Shown piece after piece: positions 34,195-43,389 of a stretch of DNA of 64,000 nucleotides (within the stretch, counting starts at the first letter, position 1; each line of letters opens with the position of its first letter). The stretch lies in assembly GCA_947561395.2 (NCBI GenBank), contig OX387185.1, positions 38,606,213-38,670,212 on the forward strand. Direction: 5' to 3'. Source of the stretch: Buxus sempervirens. Its lineage: Eukaryota > Streptophyta > Magnoliopsida > Buxales > Buxaceae. The position numbers and the translations under genes were made by a program. The notes under the pieces are model-generated. The model saw only the letters and a list, made by a program, of their open reading frames with translations. It did no database searches and was not told where the DNA came from.

Positions 34195-34212
34195 TCCCGA
34201 GCAGAGTCGCCA
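34195..34212 (-). other. Primer binding site of element A (tRNA-Arg-like)
   Basis: On the minus strand, TGGCGACTCTGCTCGGGA begins two bases after the LTR end. It fits the 3' end of a plant tRNA-Arg, the primer reported for Tat/Ogre elements. It fixes 34215 as the inner LTR edge. Confidence 0.85.
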
Positions 34213-34214
34213 GT

Positions 34215-35073
34215 TGTGAGACACGGGAAAAAATCACCGGAGAAGATCATCCCTCCGTCAACACACGGGGCTCGACGTAAAAAGTTGGGAGAGTCGCCAC
34301 CATTCAGAATTATAGGGTGAGAATGGACACCAAATGATTCAAAGATAGTCAAAAAGTGCTAAAAGGCAAATTCTAGAGTAAAAATAACCCTACTTGAAAA
34401 TCAAATCCAGAGATGGGTAAAGGGATAAGATTATGAACGAGGGAAGGTGTTAGGCACCCCCATTCACCCACACAAGGTGGTTGCCAAGTGTTTGTTCATG
34501 CAAAAAAATAAGAAAGCTTGCTAAATCATTAAAAACCTTGAAAAAGGACAAATGTATGACATTTTCACATGAAGATCCAAATGGATTCCAGATCCTCTTT
34601 TATGTCAATATCATTTCTGGAACATCACCAATAAATGGAAATCAAAGCAAAAGTTACACAAAACCAAGTTGAATCAAATCCGGGAAATTTGGTAAAAAGT
34701 AATGTCATTTATCTTGAAATCATTCAAATCCAATTTTAATTGAACCAAACCAAATCCATTTGAAAGATTATGGTAAATAATAGTCTCATGCAAAATTTCA
34801 CTCCATTCCGATTAAAATCCTAGGAGTTATGCTCCTTTAAAATCTGCTGCTGGAGATAATTAAAAGTGATAAGTGGGCAACTTTGGAAAATCATTTAGAA
34901 ACATCGGCTCCATATAAATTCACAAAATTTGGTGTGAGTGAAGTCTGTATGGCCCTCTTTCAGATGAAACTAGCCTCATACAAAAATTCATTCGGATGTG
35001 CCTTGGGTGGTCTCCCGAACAAGCCCCGAAGATCACAGATTTACCCAGAAAAGTGCTATTGAACAGCTCTGAG
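34215..35073 (-). repeat. Inner part of the 5' LTR of element A
   Basis: It starts TGTGAGACACGGG beside the primer site and aligns with 15623 to about 16490 of the 3' LTR, with roughly one difference per eight bases by eye. LTR homology ends at about 35073 (AACAGCTCTGAG), where sequence of element B's antisense gene begins. About 770 bases of LTR are missing before homology resumes at 40896. Confidence 0.82.
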
Positions 35074-35149
35074 AATAAGAGAAGAAATTTCAATCAGAAC
35101 CAGATAAACAATTATAATAGCAGGAATGGAAATAAAAGAAGAAATTAAC

Positions 35150-37297
35150 CTGAGATTGAGAAGGACCCGCCTGGTCCTGTGCATCAGAAGGGCCCGCCTG
35201 GCCTTGTGCTCTGGCTAGCTGTCCCCGGAGGTCTGAGATCGTGATATAAAGGGCGTCCCTCTCAGTAATCGCAGCATCAAGCTGTCGCTCGAGATCAGCA
35301 TATCGAGACCAGATCTCTGCCAACTCAGCCTCCTGAAATAGAAAAGAAAGAAGTCAGAAAAATGCTAAGTTCAGATGAAATGGAAATAGAAGATCACAAA
35401 GAAAGAAGGCATACCGTCGTATCATAAGACCTGATCACTACCCCTCCTATCTCCGTGACTCCACCACGGACAGGCATGGGTGGCATGAGGCACCCAACAG
35501 AAGCTTGCCTGAACTAGGCATCATAGTCACCCTCCTCTAATAATGTCTCTGCCTCAGTCCAATCTAGGAACTGGGCAGGATCTAAAGGCATAGGAGGAAA
35601 ATAGGGGGTAGTATCTGTAGGAATGGCAGGAATCCGCGGCTCTCCCACATGCTGATAGAAAAAGCGCTCACCGCAGTACCAAATGCTGCCCATCTGACCA
35701 ATAAAGAACTGGTATCTCTGTCGTCTCTGGTCAGGGACAAAGGCATCATCTCTAGCTGCATGAAGGGCCAGCACCTCATGAATGTCCTCCATCCTGGGGA
35801 CAAATAGCTGAAGAAAAAGAACGGTATATCAGGTATGTGATTTAAGAAGAAAAGGAAAGAAGAAAGAAGAGGAATTAATGAAGATTACCTCAGACCGGTA
35901 TAGCCTGTCCAAGTGGGCACGGGCGGACCTAGGACGACTCTTTTCAGAGTCATGCTCCACATGACACCATCTACATGCCATAGGATATGTATCCTCAGGC
36001 ATCGTAGAGGTAGGGCGGAAATAGGGTATATAAACCCTAGCAAAAAACTGCAAAAAGAAGTAAAGAGTCAGAGGAATAGAAAAAGAGAAAAAGAGAAAGA
36101 GAGAAAGAAAGAGAAAAGGAAAGAATGATTTACCTACAAGAAGGGCCAGAAGAATCTGCACCCAACGCCAGCTCCTCTAGAGGTAGAGAGGCCGCTCACT
36201 GAGCGGCGCAGACCGGCCAAAATAGTACCAAAAATGAGCGGGCCCCATGCATACCTCCTCGCTCGATGCAGATCCCCTAATAAGCTCAGAAAATGAGGAC
36301 TAACTGAAGTCGTGTCCTCTGGGAAGAAGCAAGATCCCATCATGTACAGAAAAAGGAATCGAAAGGCATATGGGAAAACGTGATCACCGGCGGCAAGCTG
36401 GCCAAACTGCCTCGCCCTGAAAGTCTCTCTCAACCATGTCAGAGACAATCTCGCTCTCCCTCTATCCCAGGCCTCAGGAGGTAGCACGATATATCCAAGG
36501 TAAGCAGTGACCTCATCAGTCTCTGGCATCACCATCTCAGGAATAACATCACCAATCATCCTAATCCCGGTGATGAGCGTGAAGTCAGACGGCCTGATCC
36601 CGATCTCAATATCCGGAAAATGAAAGCTCAGGGTCTCGGGAAAGAATCTCTCCAGCAGCGCCGCAATAAGGGCCCGATCCAGGCGAACGTCTGGAATAGT
36701 GATAAATAGGCCAAAGCCATATAAACCTAACTCCTGACGGTAGGCTGAACTGCAGGCTCCCAAGAATCTAATAAAGCTGGCCCAGCTACCTCTATAATGG
36801 GACATCGGATACTCTAAAGGGATATCTGCCCTAATACACACTGAGGGATGAGTCCTCAAGCCATGCAAAAGGTCAGTATCCCTAATCTGGGCAGCAATCG
36901 CCTCAGGGACCTCAACCCTAGTCCTGGCCTCATCTCTGCCACGGCCTCCTCTGCGGCCTTCTCTATGGTCCTCATCATGACCTCCATCTCTGCCTCCGGC
37001 TCGGCGCCTACTACGGCTCCTATCTCTGCCCGAAGCCTCAACTGCCAGCTAAAGAAAATAATTGAAAGAAGGAAAGGATCAAGGGGATGTTTTTTGTATA
37101 AGAATATTAAATTCAAAAAGGTTAGAATATACCTCTGGGGTCGCCTCACGCGAATCCCCAGAAGGGAGATCTGGGATATCAGAATCCAAATCCCTCTCGG
37201 CCCTCGAAGACGAGGCCACATCAGCAGGATCACGCCTAACCCTCGAAGAGGAAGGCTCATCTGCAGGATCTCTGGAAGCTGATCTAAGGCGGACCAT
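35150..37297 (-). pseudogene. Antisense plant mobile domain (PMD) gene of Tat element B
   Basis: Five exons fit GT-AG borders in one phase: 37297-37133, 37048-36134, 36047-35889, 35807-35415 and 35332-35150. Exon 1 (MVRLRSASRDPADEPSSS) and the start of exon 2 are Arg/Gly/Ser-rich. Exon 2 holds the PMD: ELGLYGFGLFITIPDVRLDR, then ALIAALLERFFPETLSFHFP, FTLITGIRMIGD and RARRYAWGPLIFGTILAGL. Exon 3 has RVYIPYFRPTS and CRWCHVEHD. Exon 5 is a short coiled coil (LERQLDAAITERDALY). Stops are TAG at the last codon of exon 2 (36134-36136) and in exon 4 (35514-35516). The 3' end is lost at the junction near 35073. PMD genes are shared by transposons and host genes such as MAIN/MAIL1. Position between pol and 3' LTR makes this the element's extra ORF. 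Splice sites are inferred from sequence alone. Confidence 0.82.
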
Positions 37298-38627
37298 CTA
37301 TGGTTCAAATCAGGGAGACTTTTAATTATTCTTGTAAAATTTCTATTGCTTGATTTTATTTTAACCAAGATTAATTGATTTGCAGGAAAAAGAAAAACTG
37401 GAAAATGGAGGAAAATACTTCAGAAACTCCCAATCAAGTCAGAAGTCAACTGAAGGAGTTTAATTTTCTGTTTAGACAAATTCTTTTGTGATATTTACTT
37501 TGCTTTAATCAAGAAAATATATAAAAATTATATATAGGAAGTTTAGGCTTCTTATATATTCTCTTTATATAAAATAAGAAAATGTATATGAATGTGTTAA
37601 AGGTTGATTTTAATCATCTCCTTTTTGTTTGGTTTCAGGATAAAAGTTCAAGCATACTTGTATTGAGACTAAGGTAACACAAGAAAGGCAAAGTCAAAAG
37701 TATATTGTGTTCATACCAAGATAGTTGGATAAGATGCTCAACATCAAATACAGTCAAGAATTAGTTCATATTAAACCCACGAGTGTTCAACTCAAGCTAA
37801 GGTTTCTAAAGCAAAAATCATGCATTGGTTTGCATTTGCTACAATCAGAACATTGAAATGAAAGCATGAACAGATGTAAACAACATGCTAAGTAAGGATG
37901 AGCCAATGACAATGGCAAATTGCTTCATGATGATCAATGAAAGCAATAAAAATTTCAATGGAAGGCATGCTACAGATAAAACATAAATCCAGTCTCAATC
38001 AGGAAAGTTTTAAACATTAGTTCATCCACCAGGAAGCAAGCTCAAAAATTCAAGAATTTGCTCACTTAAAAGCTAAAACTGTTAGCCCAAGAGCAGAAAA
38101 TCATTTGGCTGAATATAGGATTTACTCATGAAGATCATACAAGCATTCCAAGCATCCCTACAACAATTTTCGGATGTATCATTGGCATAAAAATCAGTGG
38201 TTGAACCATAAAACAAGTCTGAATTTCTACAATCAAGGAACAGAAGATTGAATAGCTCATGGACGAACTGTTCACAAGAAGAATTTGAGAAAAGGCATAC
38301 CTGATTATCTGAATGGAAGTTTTGCAAGCTAAAATCTTACTCCACCGAAGCTTCAAGGATGATTCACGGTCGGTTGAGGAAATTCGAAGCACACCCAAAG
38401 TTAAGACCAATGTCACGACAGTGGAAGAACAAGAAATGGGAACAGTCGCCGGAATGAGCAAGTCGTCGCCGGAAATAGGAGAGTCGTCGGAGAAGAAGAT
38501 GGCGAGTCGGACTGTTGAAGGAGAAGAGAAGAAAACCGTAGAGGAAGATACGGTCGAGGAGAAATTAGGGCTTGAATGCGAGCAGAAGAGAAAAAGTTCG
38601 CGGTCGCGGTTTTAAGAAGAGAACAAA
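37298..38627 (-). other. Probable 5' UTR and first intron of the antisense PMD gene of B
   Basis: Read on the minus strand, 38615-38301 is a C/T- and CCGGCGAC-rich stretch typical of plant 5' UTRs. It ends at a GTATGCC donor (intron from 38300), and an AG stands directly before the ATG at 37297. The interval between is AT-rich and codes for nothing I recognise. Solo element remnant C has a similar leader (50560-50897) with a GTCAGT donor, supporting a conserved non-coding first exon. Exact limits are inferred. Confidence 0.5.
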
Positions 38628-38735
38628 ATCCGTAAAATAAGTACGGTCATCAGATGACCGTGAAAGTAACACGGTCCCGTTCGCCCGTGATCAACCTACG
38701 GGTAGCATCGGTTCGTGATACAAATACGGGCAAAG
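38628..38735. repeat. Palindrome cluster upstream of the antisense gene of B
   Basis: Inverted motifs (ATCCGTA/TACGGTCAT, GACCGTGAAA/AACACGGTC, TTCGCCCGTGA/CTACGGGT, TACGGGC) of the CCCGTA family also present in B's LTR U3. The cluster lies just upstream of the presumed antisense leader. No clear TATA box is seen on the minus strand. Confidence 0.72.
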
Positions 38736-39065
38736 CCAAAAATTACATATTTTATTATTTTCTCCACACTTATCAAAATATTAGTGTTTATATTAGTTGT
38801 AAGTTGCAAGGATTGCCACCATACTCACTTTTGTTTAAAAATTTTGTCTCAAATCTCACTTCATAGCCACGAGAGCTCAGTGAGAGGAGAGAGGAGGATT
38901 TGGCCCTTAAGCTGAGGGATTTCTAGCAAATCTTCCACAATCAATTCTTTTTTCCAAAAATCATCCATTTAATCCTTGCAAAGTGCAATTGATTAGACAA
39001 AGATCTCAAAAAGTGCAATTGGTGGGTCTTTTTTGCTCTCTGCTTGTAATTGGTTCCAATCACCA
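38736..39065. other. Spacer before the polypurine tract of B
   Basis: AT-rich, no ORF or known repeat. It corresponds in position to 18063-18440 of element A and ends with GCAAAGAGGGGG at the polypurine tract. Confidence 0.5.
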
Positions 39066-39081
39066 GCAAAGAGGGGGCAGC
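39066..39081 (+). other. Polypurine tract of element B
   Basis: GCAAAGAGGGGGCAGC directly precedes the TGTAGACACC start of B's LTR. It is the + strand counterpart of A's tract at 18048-18062. Confidence 0.85.
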
Positions 39082-39182
39082 TGTAGACACCCCAAATTGC
39101 ACTACAGAATGAGAAAATAGTAAAAACATGTAATTAGAATTTAAAACAGGTCAAAAATGCATAAAAACTAACAAAACAGGCT

Positions 39183-39300
39183 TTGCCCGTATTACATTCA
39201 CGGACCGGTCGCGCCCGAGATCGCTCTACGGTCAGGCGCGCCCGTATTGAAAATACGGTCACCGTTGGACCATAAATGATTTACGATCACTAAAGACTCG
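39183..39300. repeat. U3 palindrome cluster of LTR B
   Basis: GCCCGTA-TTGAAA-TACGG plus TTCACGGACCGG, CTCTACGGTC and TTTACGATC elements in both orientations. Same motif family as the cluster before B's antisense gene (38628-38735) and as solo LTRs D and U7. Confidence 0.75.
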
Positions 39301-39488
39301 TGCGAGTTTTATTCTTCTCTCGATTTCCGAGCTTTATCTTTAGTCCAATATATCTTTAAATGAGCGAATTACGTCTTTTATTCGCTGAAGCCACCTTGGT
39401 TGGCTATGGATGGGCATTATCTCTGTATTTCACTCTATCTTAAGGACCAGGATATATCCTTCTGGACCAGCCTTGCCCCTATGCTTGC

Positions 39489-39497
39489 CTATAAATA
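39489..39497 (+). promoter_or_regulatory. LTR TATA box of element B
   Basis: CTATAAATA within GCCTATAAATAGAGG, about 400 bases into the LTR and 190 bases after the palindrome cluster. A transcript would start about 30 bases downstream. Confidence 0.75.
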
Positions 39498-41208
39498 GAG
39501 GTGAGATTCTCAAGCAAAAGGCCACGAAATTTTGAAGTACAAGGAGCTCCAAGAGAAGAAGAGGAACCCCTGCTGCCCTGCTTGCTCAATCCAGGTAAGT
39601 CCCTTTTCCCTTTTATTTTCTGTCTTCAATTCTAGATGTAATACGATCATCTCTATTGCTGTAGAATAAGGCCATCTTTTGTATCTAGTATTCCTAAACT
39701 TGCCTCCAAGTACCTCAAGAGTCTCTCTAGCCGTAAAACGTGAAGAGAGAGCTAGGGGAAAAGAGAACAGGTGGATCCCTAGAATAGAACCCCATATCTG
39801 TTTTTCTCCTTTTTTATAGAATAAAGCCTCTGATTGTGTTTGTGTACCCAAACCTATCTCCAAGTACCTCAAGAATCCTCTCTAGCCATAAAACGTGAAG
39901 AGAGATCTAGGGGAAAAGAGAACAGGTGGATCCGCATGATAGATCCCCATGTGCTCAAATCTGTGAGATGTGGCTGTTTTAAATATCCTGATCATGTTTT
40001 AATGCTTTTTATGTTGAATATGAATGAATCACATGAATCCATGATGTTTATAGCATGAGATCCCCACTTTTTTTATAAAATTTGGATTTTCCACATATTT
40101 GCACCTACAGCACTGTTTTCGTGATTTTTGTGATATTAGCTGTGATCTTGGATTTATCATGATCAATATGGTAGATCTGGATCTAGAAGCCTGAAAATAA
40201 AGTCTAGGGTTTCATGATGTTGTGTTTGAATCGTTTTTCCTTATTGAGAGAAGACCCTACGGTCTAAATTCTCCCCTTTTGATGTTCTTCATCAACGTGG
40301 GTATTTTTGGTTTTGATTTTCAGATTTAATGTGAAATTTGGGCTTTATCTATGTCCTAGACTATTCAAGTTCAATTTTGAAATATTTTATAAAAATCATA
40401 TTTTTCTAGATTTCTAGAATTTGACTTGAAGCCAGATTTTTGGATTTTTCATTTTCAATTGATTTTATTTGATTTTATCTCAATTTTATTTTGATCATGA
40501 AACCCTAGGAATGGTATGATCATATTTGAAAGTTCTGGATCAATCAGACTATTCATATGAAAAAACCATATATTTTTGTCTATTTTGTGATTTTTCATGA
40601 ATTTTATAGCAAGCCTTTTTTCTTTGAAAAACATGAATAATACCTGGCAACCACCTTGTGTGGATGAATAGGGGTGCCTAACACCTTCCCCTATTCATAA
40701 CTTAATCCCCTTACCCATCTCTGGTTGTTTTTTCTAGGAGGGTTATTTTTACCCTAAAATTTGCCTTTTGTGCTTATTTAATATATTGGTGTCCATTCAC
40801 ACCTAAATTGAATGGTAGCGACTCTTTGTGTTATTTAAACCCGTGTGATGATTGAGGAAGTCAAAAGGGTTTTTGATTTTTTCCCATGTCTCACAAGGGT
40901 CAATCCCCGGTCTCGTTTCTCCTAGATCCCGCCTTCACGTTTTACGGCTAGGGGGAGTCTTGAGATACTTTGAGCCGGGGAAGGATTTTCATACACACAA
41001 AAAGGCCTTATTCTACAGAAAGGTAGAAGAAGAAATCTAGATCTAGAAATGTAAAATAGAAAATAAAAGATAAGTTTGAGGCTTACCTGAGTTCTGGAAG
41101 CAATTCCGCAGCGGTTTCCCTCTTCACTCGGAGCTCTTCTTGGCAGAGATTCTTGGCAAGAATTATTGGTAAGAGAATTAATGGCCATTTGCTTAAGGAG
41201 GAGCCTCC

Positions 41209-41217
41209 TATTTATAG
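41209..41217 (-). promoter_or_regulatory. TATA box of the 5' LTR of A
   Basis: CTATAAATA on the minus strand, in GCCTATAAATAGGAGG. It is separated from A's body by element B, so any transcript from it would first cross B. Confidence 0.72.
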
Positions 41218-41383
41218 GCAAAGTTTAGGGTTAGGGTTTGTGAGAATGGTAGACACAACATAATGTCTGTAGCCCACCAACCTTAACCCTGAGGCTATTT
41301 CCGAGTTTCCACTCATTTAATGAGGGATATGATGGTAAAAGGTGAAAGCTCTCGGAAAACCCTAATTTTGAGCAAAACTAGTG

Positions 41384-41525
41384 TATCCGGTATGTCAGGT
41401 CAGATACACAAGTGCCTTAATGTATCCGGCATATGATGCCGGATACACTGAGGTCTGCTTGTATCCGGTATGTTCCATCGGATACGAAGAAAAACACTTG
41501 TATCCGGCCTGAGTTGCCGGATACA
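41384..41525. repeat. Palindrome array of the 5' LTR of A (four hairpins)
   Basis: GTATCCGGTATGTCAGGTCAGATAC, GTATCCGGCAT...ATGCCGGATAC, GTATCCGGTATGTTCCATCGGATAC and GTATCCGGCCTGAGTTGCCGGATAC in pattern. Spacers are 14-25 bases. It lacks the 78-base duplication of the 3' LTR. Confidence 0.85.
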
Positions 41526-41626
41526 AGGAAAAAACTCATTTTCTCAAATTCTGTGCTGGCCTTCAAGGAGATAATGATTTTTTATGATTATTGATCATTT
41601 TGACAGTGCAATTTGGGGTGTCTACA

Positions 41627-42290
41627 TGTATCCGACATATTATGTCGAATATACATAAAAACTTCATGACCGAAATGAGTTTTTGGTTCAGGGCAAAAAA
41701 CACTGTTTGCATAGCTTCTACATAGCCTTGACCGTTACCTACACAGGCAATACTTATTTACATGTAATATCATTTAAGTAAATGTCCTCGTATTTTTTAA
41801 TCTCCATTTACTTAAGATATTACATGTAAATAAGCAAACACCCCCCCCCCCTCCTCTTTTGAATCCATTAAAAATAGTTCCAAACCCAAATTCCAAGTGA
41901 ATAAAAAGTCAACTTTCCAGTTCAAGGATAAATTCTGATTTTTCAGGTCCGGTAAAAAAATTCAACATGTTAATACTAACGTATTTGTCAAGATTTGAAG
42001 GCTCAAAAAATTCATATATGCAATAACATTGCTAAAAACCTAATTGTCGGGAAAAATTATCTTGAAATCTTGCCTCCAAAAATATTTCATTTTTTTGGGT
42101 CAAAAGTCAACAAAATTCAATCGAAAAAGTTTGACTTTGCGTAAAAGGTTGAATTTGGGCCTTTTCCTTTATGGTTTTGGATTCAAATGGGTTAAGGATC
42201 CCAAACCTAATGCTAAGAATTGAAAATTTCAATAAGATATTTCTCTCCTTCAAGATTTATCAAAAATTGTGCAATTTTGGGATGTCTACA
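41627..42290 (-). repeat. Tat-lineage LTR U2, part 2
   Basis: Continues part 1 after the TGTAT duplication, with decayed palindromes (CCGACATATTATGTCG), then the CTGTTTGCATAGC phrase shared with U1, a foldback (41753-41834), and a segment ending GGGATGTCTACA at 42290. The last ~550 bases recur at 53870-54384 in LTR U6, but are absent from the A-type LTRs. Confidence 0.75.
41753..41834. repeat. Foldback with ~31-base arms in LTR U2
   Basis: Arms at 41753-41784 and 41805-41834 are near-perfect reverse complements (only a 2-base indel) around a 20-base loop. LTR U6 has the right arm and only the outer edge of the left arm (53885-53930), as expected after deletion through the palindrome. A poly-C run follows both. 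Confidence 0.85.
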
Positions 42291-42310
42291 CTATTGCCTC
42301 ACCAGTAATC

Positions 42311-42872
42311 TGCACAAAAAATACTGGGCTCGAGGTAACCCACAACCAGTGTCACTCTAAAGACAATGAAGAATCAAAGAGAAGAGAGGGTTTTCTGTCG
42401 CACACATTCAAAACCCCAAACACTTGAAACCCCTTTTAAAACAAGAGATAGAGACAAACGAACTGAGATGGTGGTTCACAAATAACGGATTATTAATCCG
42501 TTGTTAAACGGTCACAAATTAAGGGTTTAAAATGATGCAAAAATAAAAGAGCAAATTAAAATAGAAACTTAAATCAAGATTGTACAAATAATAATTGCAA
42601 AAAAAAACATAAAATATATAATTAAAGTGGGTATCAAATCACACACACATGCACGTCACGCCCAACCGGATGACTGGTGGCAGCGTGCGCATGGGTGATT
42701 TAAAAGCACCCCGGCACAAACACAATATATAGTATCTCACTTTAGGTGTTGCACCCCTTTAGTGCACACCATAATAAATAAACACAAGAAAGTTTTGATA
42801 AACTTCCAAAGTGGGACTAATGTTCCCACATAAGACAAATTTTCAACCCTTTATAAAACTACAAACACAACA
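42311..42872 (-). repeat. 3' LTR of the copia element
   Basis: TGCACAAAAAATACT to ...AACACAACA on the + strand. It matches 58981-59586, with shared phrases such as ATAACGGATTA(T/A)TAATCCG, GATTTAAAAGCACCCCGGCA and TTTAGGTGTTGCACCCC. It is 44 bases shorter than the other copy. The inner end is fixed by the polypurine tract. Confidence 0.82.
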
Positions 42873-42886
42873 ATTCCCCCTCAGGG
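42873..42886 (-). other. Polypurine tract of the copia element
   Basis: CCCTGAGGGGGAAT on the minus strand, directly before the LTR start TGTTGTGTTTG. Confidence 0.75.
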
Positions 42887-43389
42887 CCCAAAATTTATGA
42901 GGACTGAGTGACTAAAATTCTAATATGCATTAATGTCGGTGTCTTTTGGACTTGAACCGACACTTAGAACTTACAGAATAGGCTTCACAGAGACCCGGTG
43001 GAATAAATTCTTAAACCTTATCTCTTTAACGTGAACCAACTACCTCTGCAATCCACACACTAGAATACTTGCTTTTGAGTTCTAATCGGGTTGGCGCCTA
43101 TACGGCCATGCACCTGTTGGTCTCGTGAGCACTCTAAAGAATTATCCCAATTCTCAACAAAAGTGGCTCCACCTCTACACTCACATAGGTAATTTCCATC
43201 AAGTGTGTAAATCGCAACTAAAACACACCACCTATAAAGTATATGAAAAATATTAAGAGTTTAATAACTCAACCTCACATACGTTGCAGTTTGCACTACT
43301 TACATCGTAGGGATAGGTTTCTCACAAAATAAATAATTTTTTGTGCTTTACAAACAATTTAGGTGACTTTTTCTTCCCATTGAACCTAC
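42887..43389 (-). other. Copia 3' non-coding region
   Basis: Between RNase H and the polypurine tract. No ORF or repeat recognised. Confidence 0.55.

Larger units (their letters stand above)
35074..40895 (+). mobile_element. Tat-lineage element B, 3' part only, inserted in A's 5' LTR
   Basis: B is in + orientation. It retains an antisense plant-mobile-domain gene (minus strand), a polypurine tract (39066-39081) and a 3' LTR (39082-40895) ending in TCTCACA. Just after it A's LTR resumes with AGGGTCAATCC. B's 5' LTR, gag and pol are gone, together with ~770 bases of A's LTR. A single deletion from inside A's LTR into B after B inserted explains this best. Confidence 0.82.
39082..40895 (+). repeat. 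3' LTR of element B
   Basis: The LTR is 1814 bases, TGTAGACACC to CCCATGTCTCACA. It has a palindrome cluster in U3, a TATA box at 39489-39497, two copies (154-base spacing, around 39711 and 39865) of a TACCTCAAGA...TAGCC(G/A)TAAAACGTG block, and the family block GGTGCCTAACACCTTCCCC near 40670. It closely resembles solo LTR U7 in the opposite orientation. Confidence 0.88.
15623..41626 (-). mobile_element. Tat-lineage Ty3/gypsy retrotransposon A, with nested insertions
   Basis: The element is read on the minus strand. It has a 5' LTR (34215-35073 plus 40896-41626, split by element B), a tRNA-Arg-like primer site (34195-34212), a 3 kb leader with tandem repeats, gag-protease (27677-31188), pol (21491-25269), an antisense gene on the + strand (18800-20499), a polypurine tract (18048-18062) and a 3' LTR (15623-18047). 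The 5-base duplication TGTAT flanks the whole (15618-15622 and 41627-41631). The second RNase H between RNase H and integrase, the tRNA-Arg primer site and the antisense ORF are hallmarks of the Tat/Ogre lineage. Every gene carries stops or frameshifts. Confidence 0.92.
40896..41626 (-). repeat. Outer part of the 5' LTR of element A
   Basis: Aligns with about 17257-18047 of the 3' LTR. In the first 250 bases only about six differences are visible, most of them transitions. It carries the minus-strand TATA box (41209-41217) and four palindromes, and ends GGTGTCTACA before the TGTAT duplication. Since this end holds U3 and the promoter, it would have driven A's sense transcript before B split the LTR. 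Confidence 0.9.

Noticed and set aside
33266..34237. ORFs of 80-97 codons in the leader of A
   Set aside because: They follow the ~149-base degenerate repeat on both strands and show no known domain.
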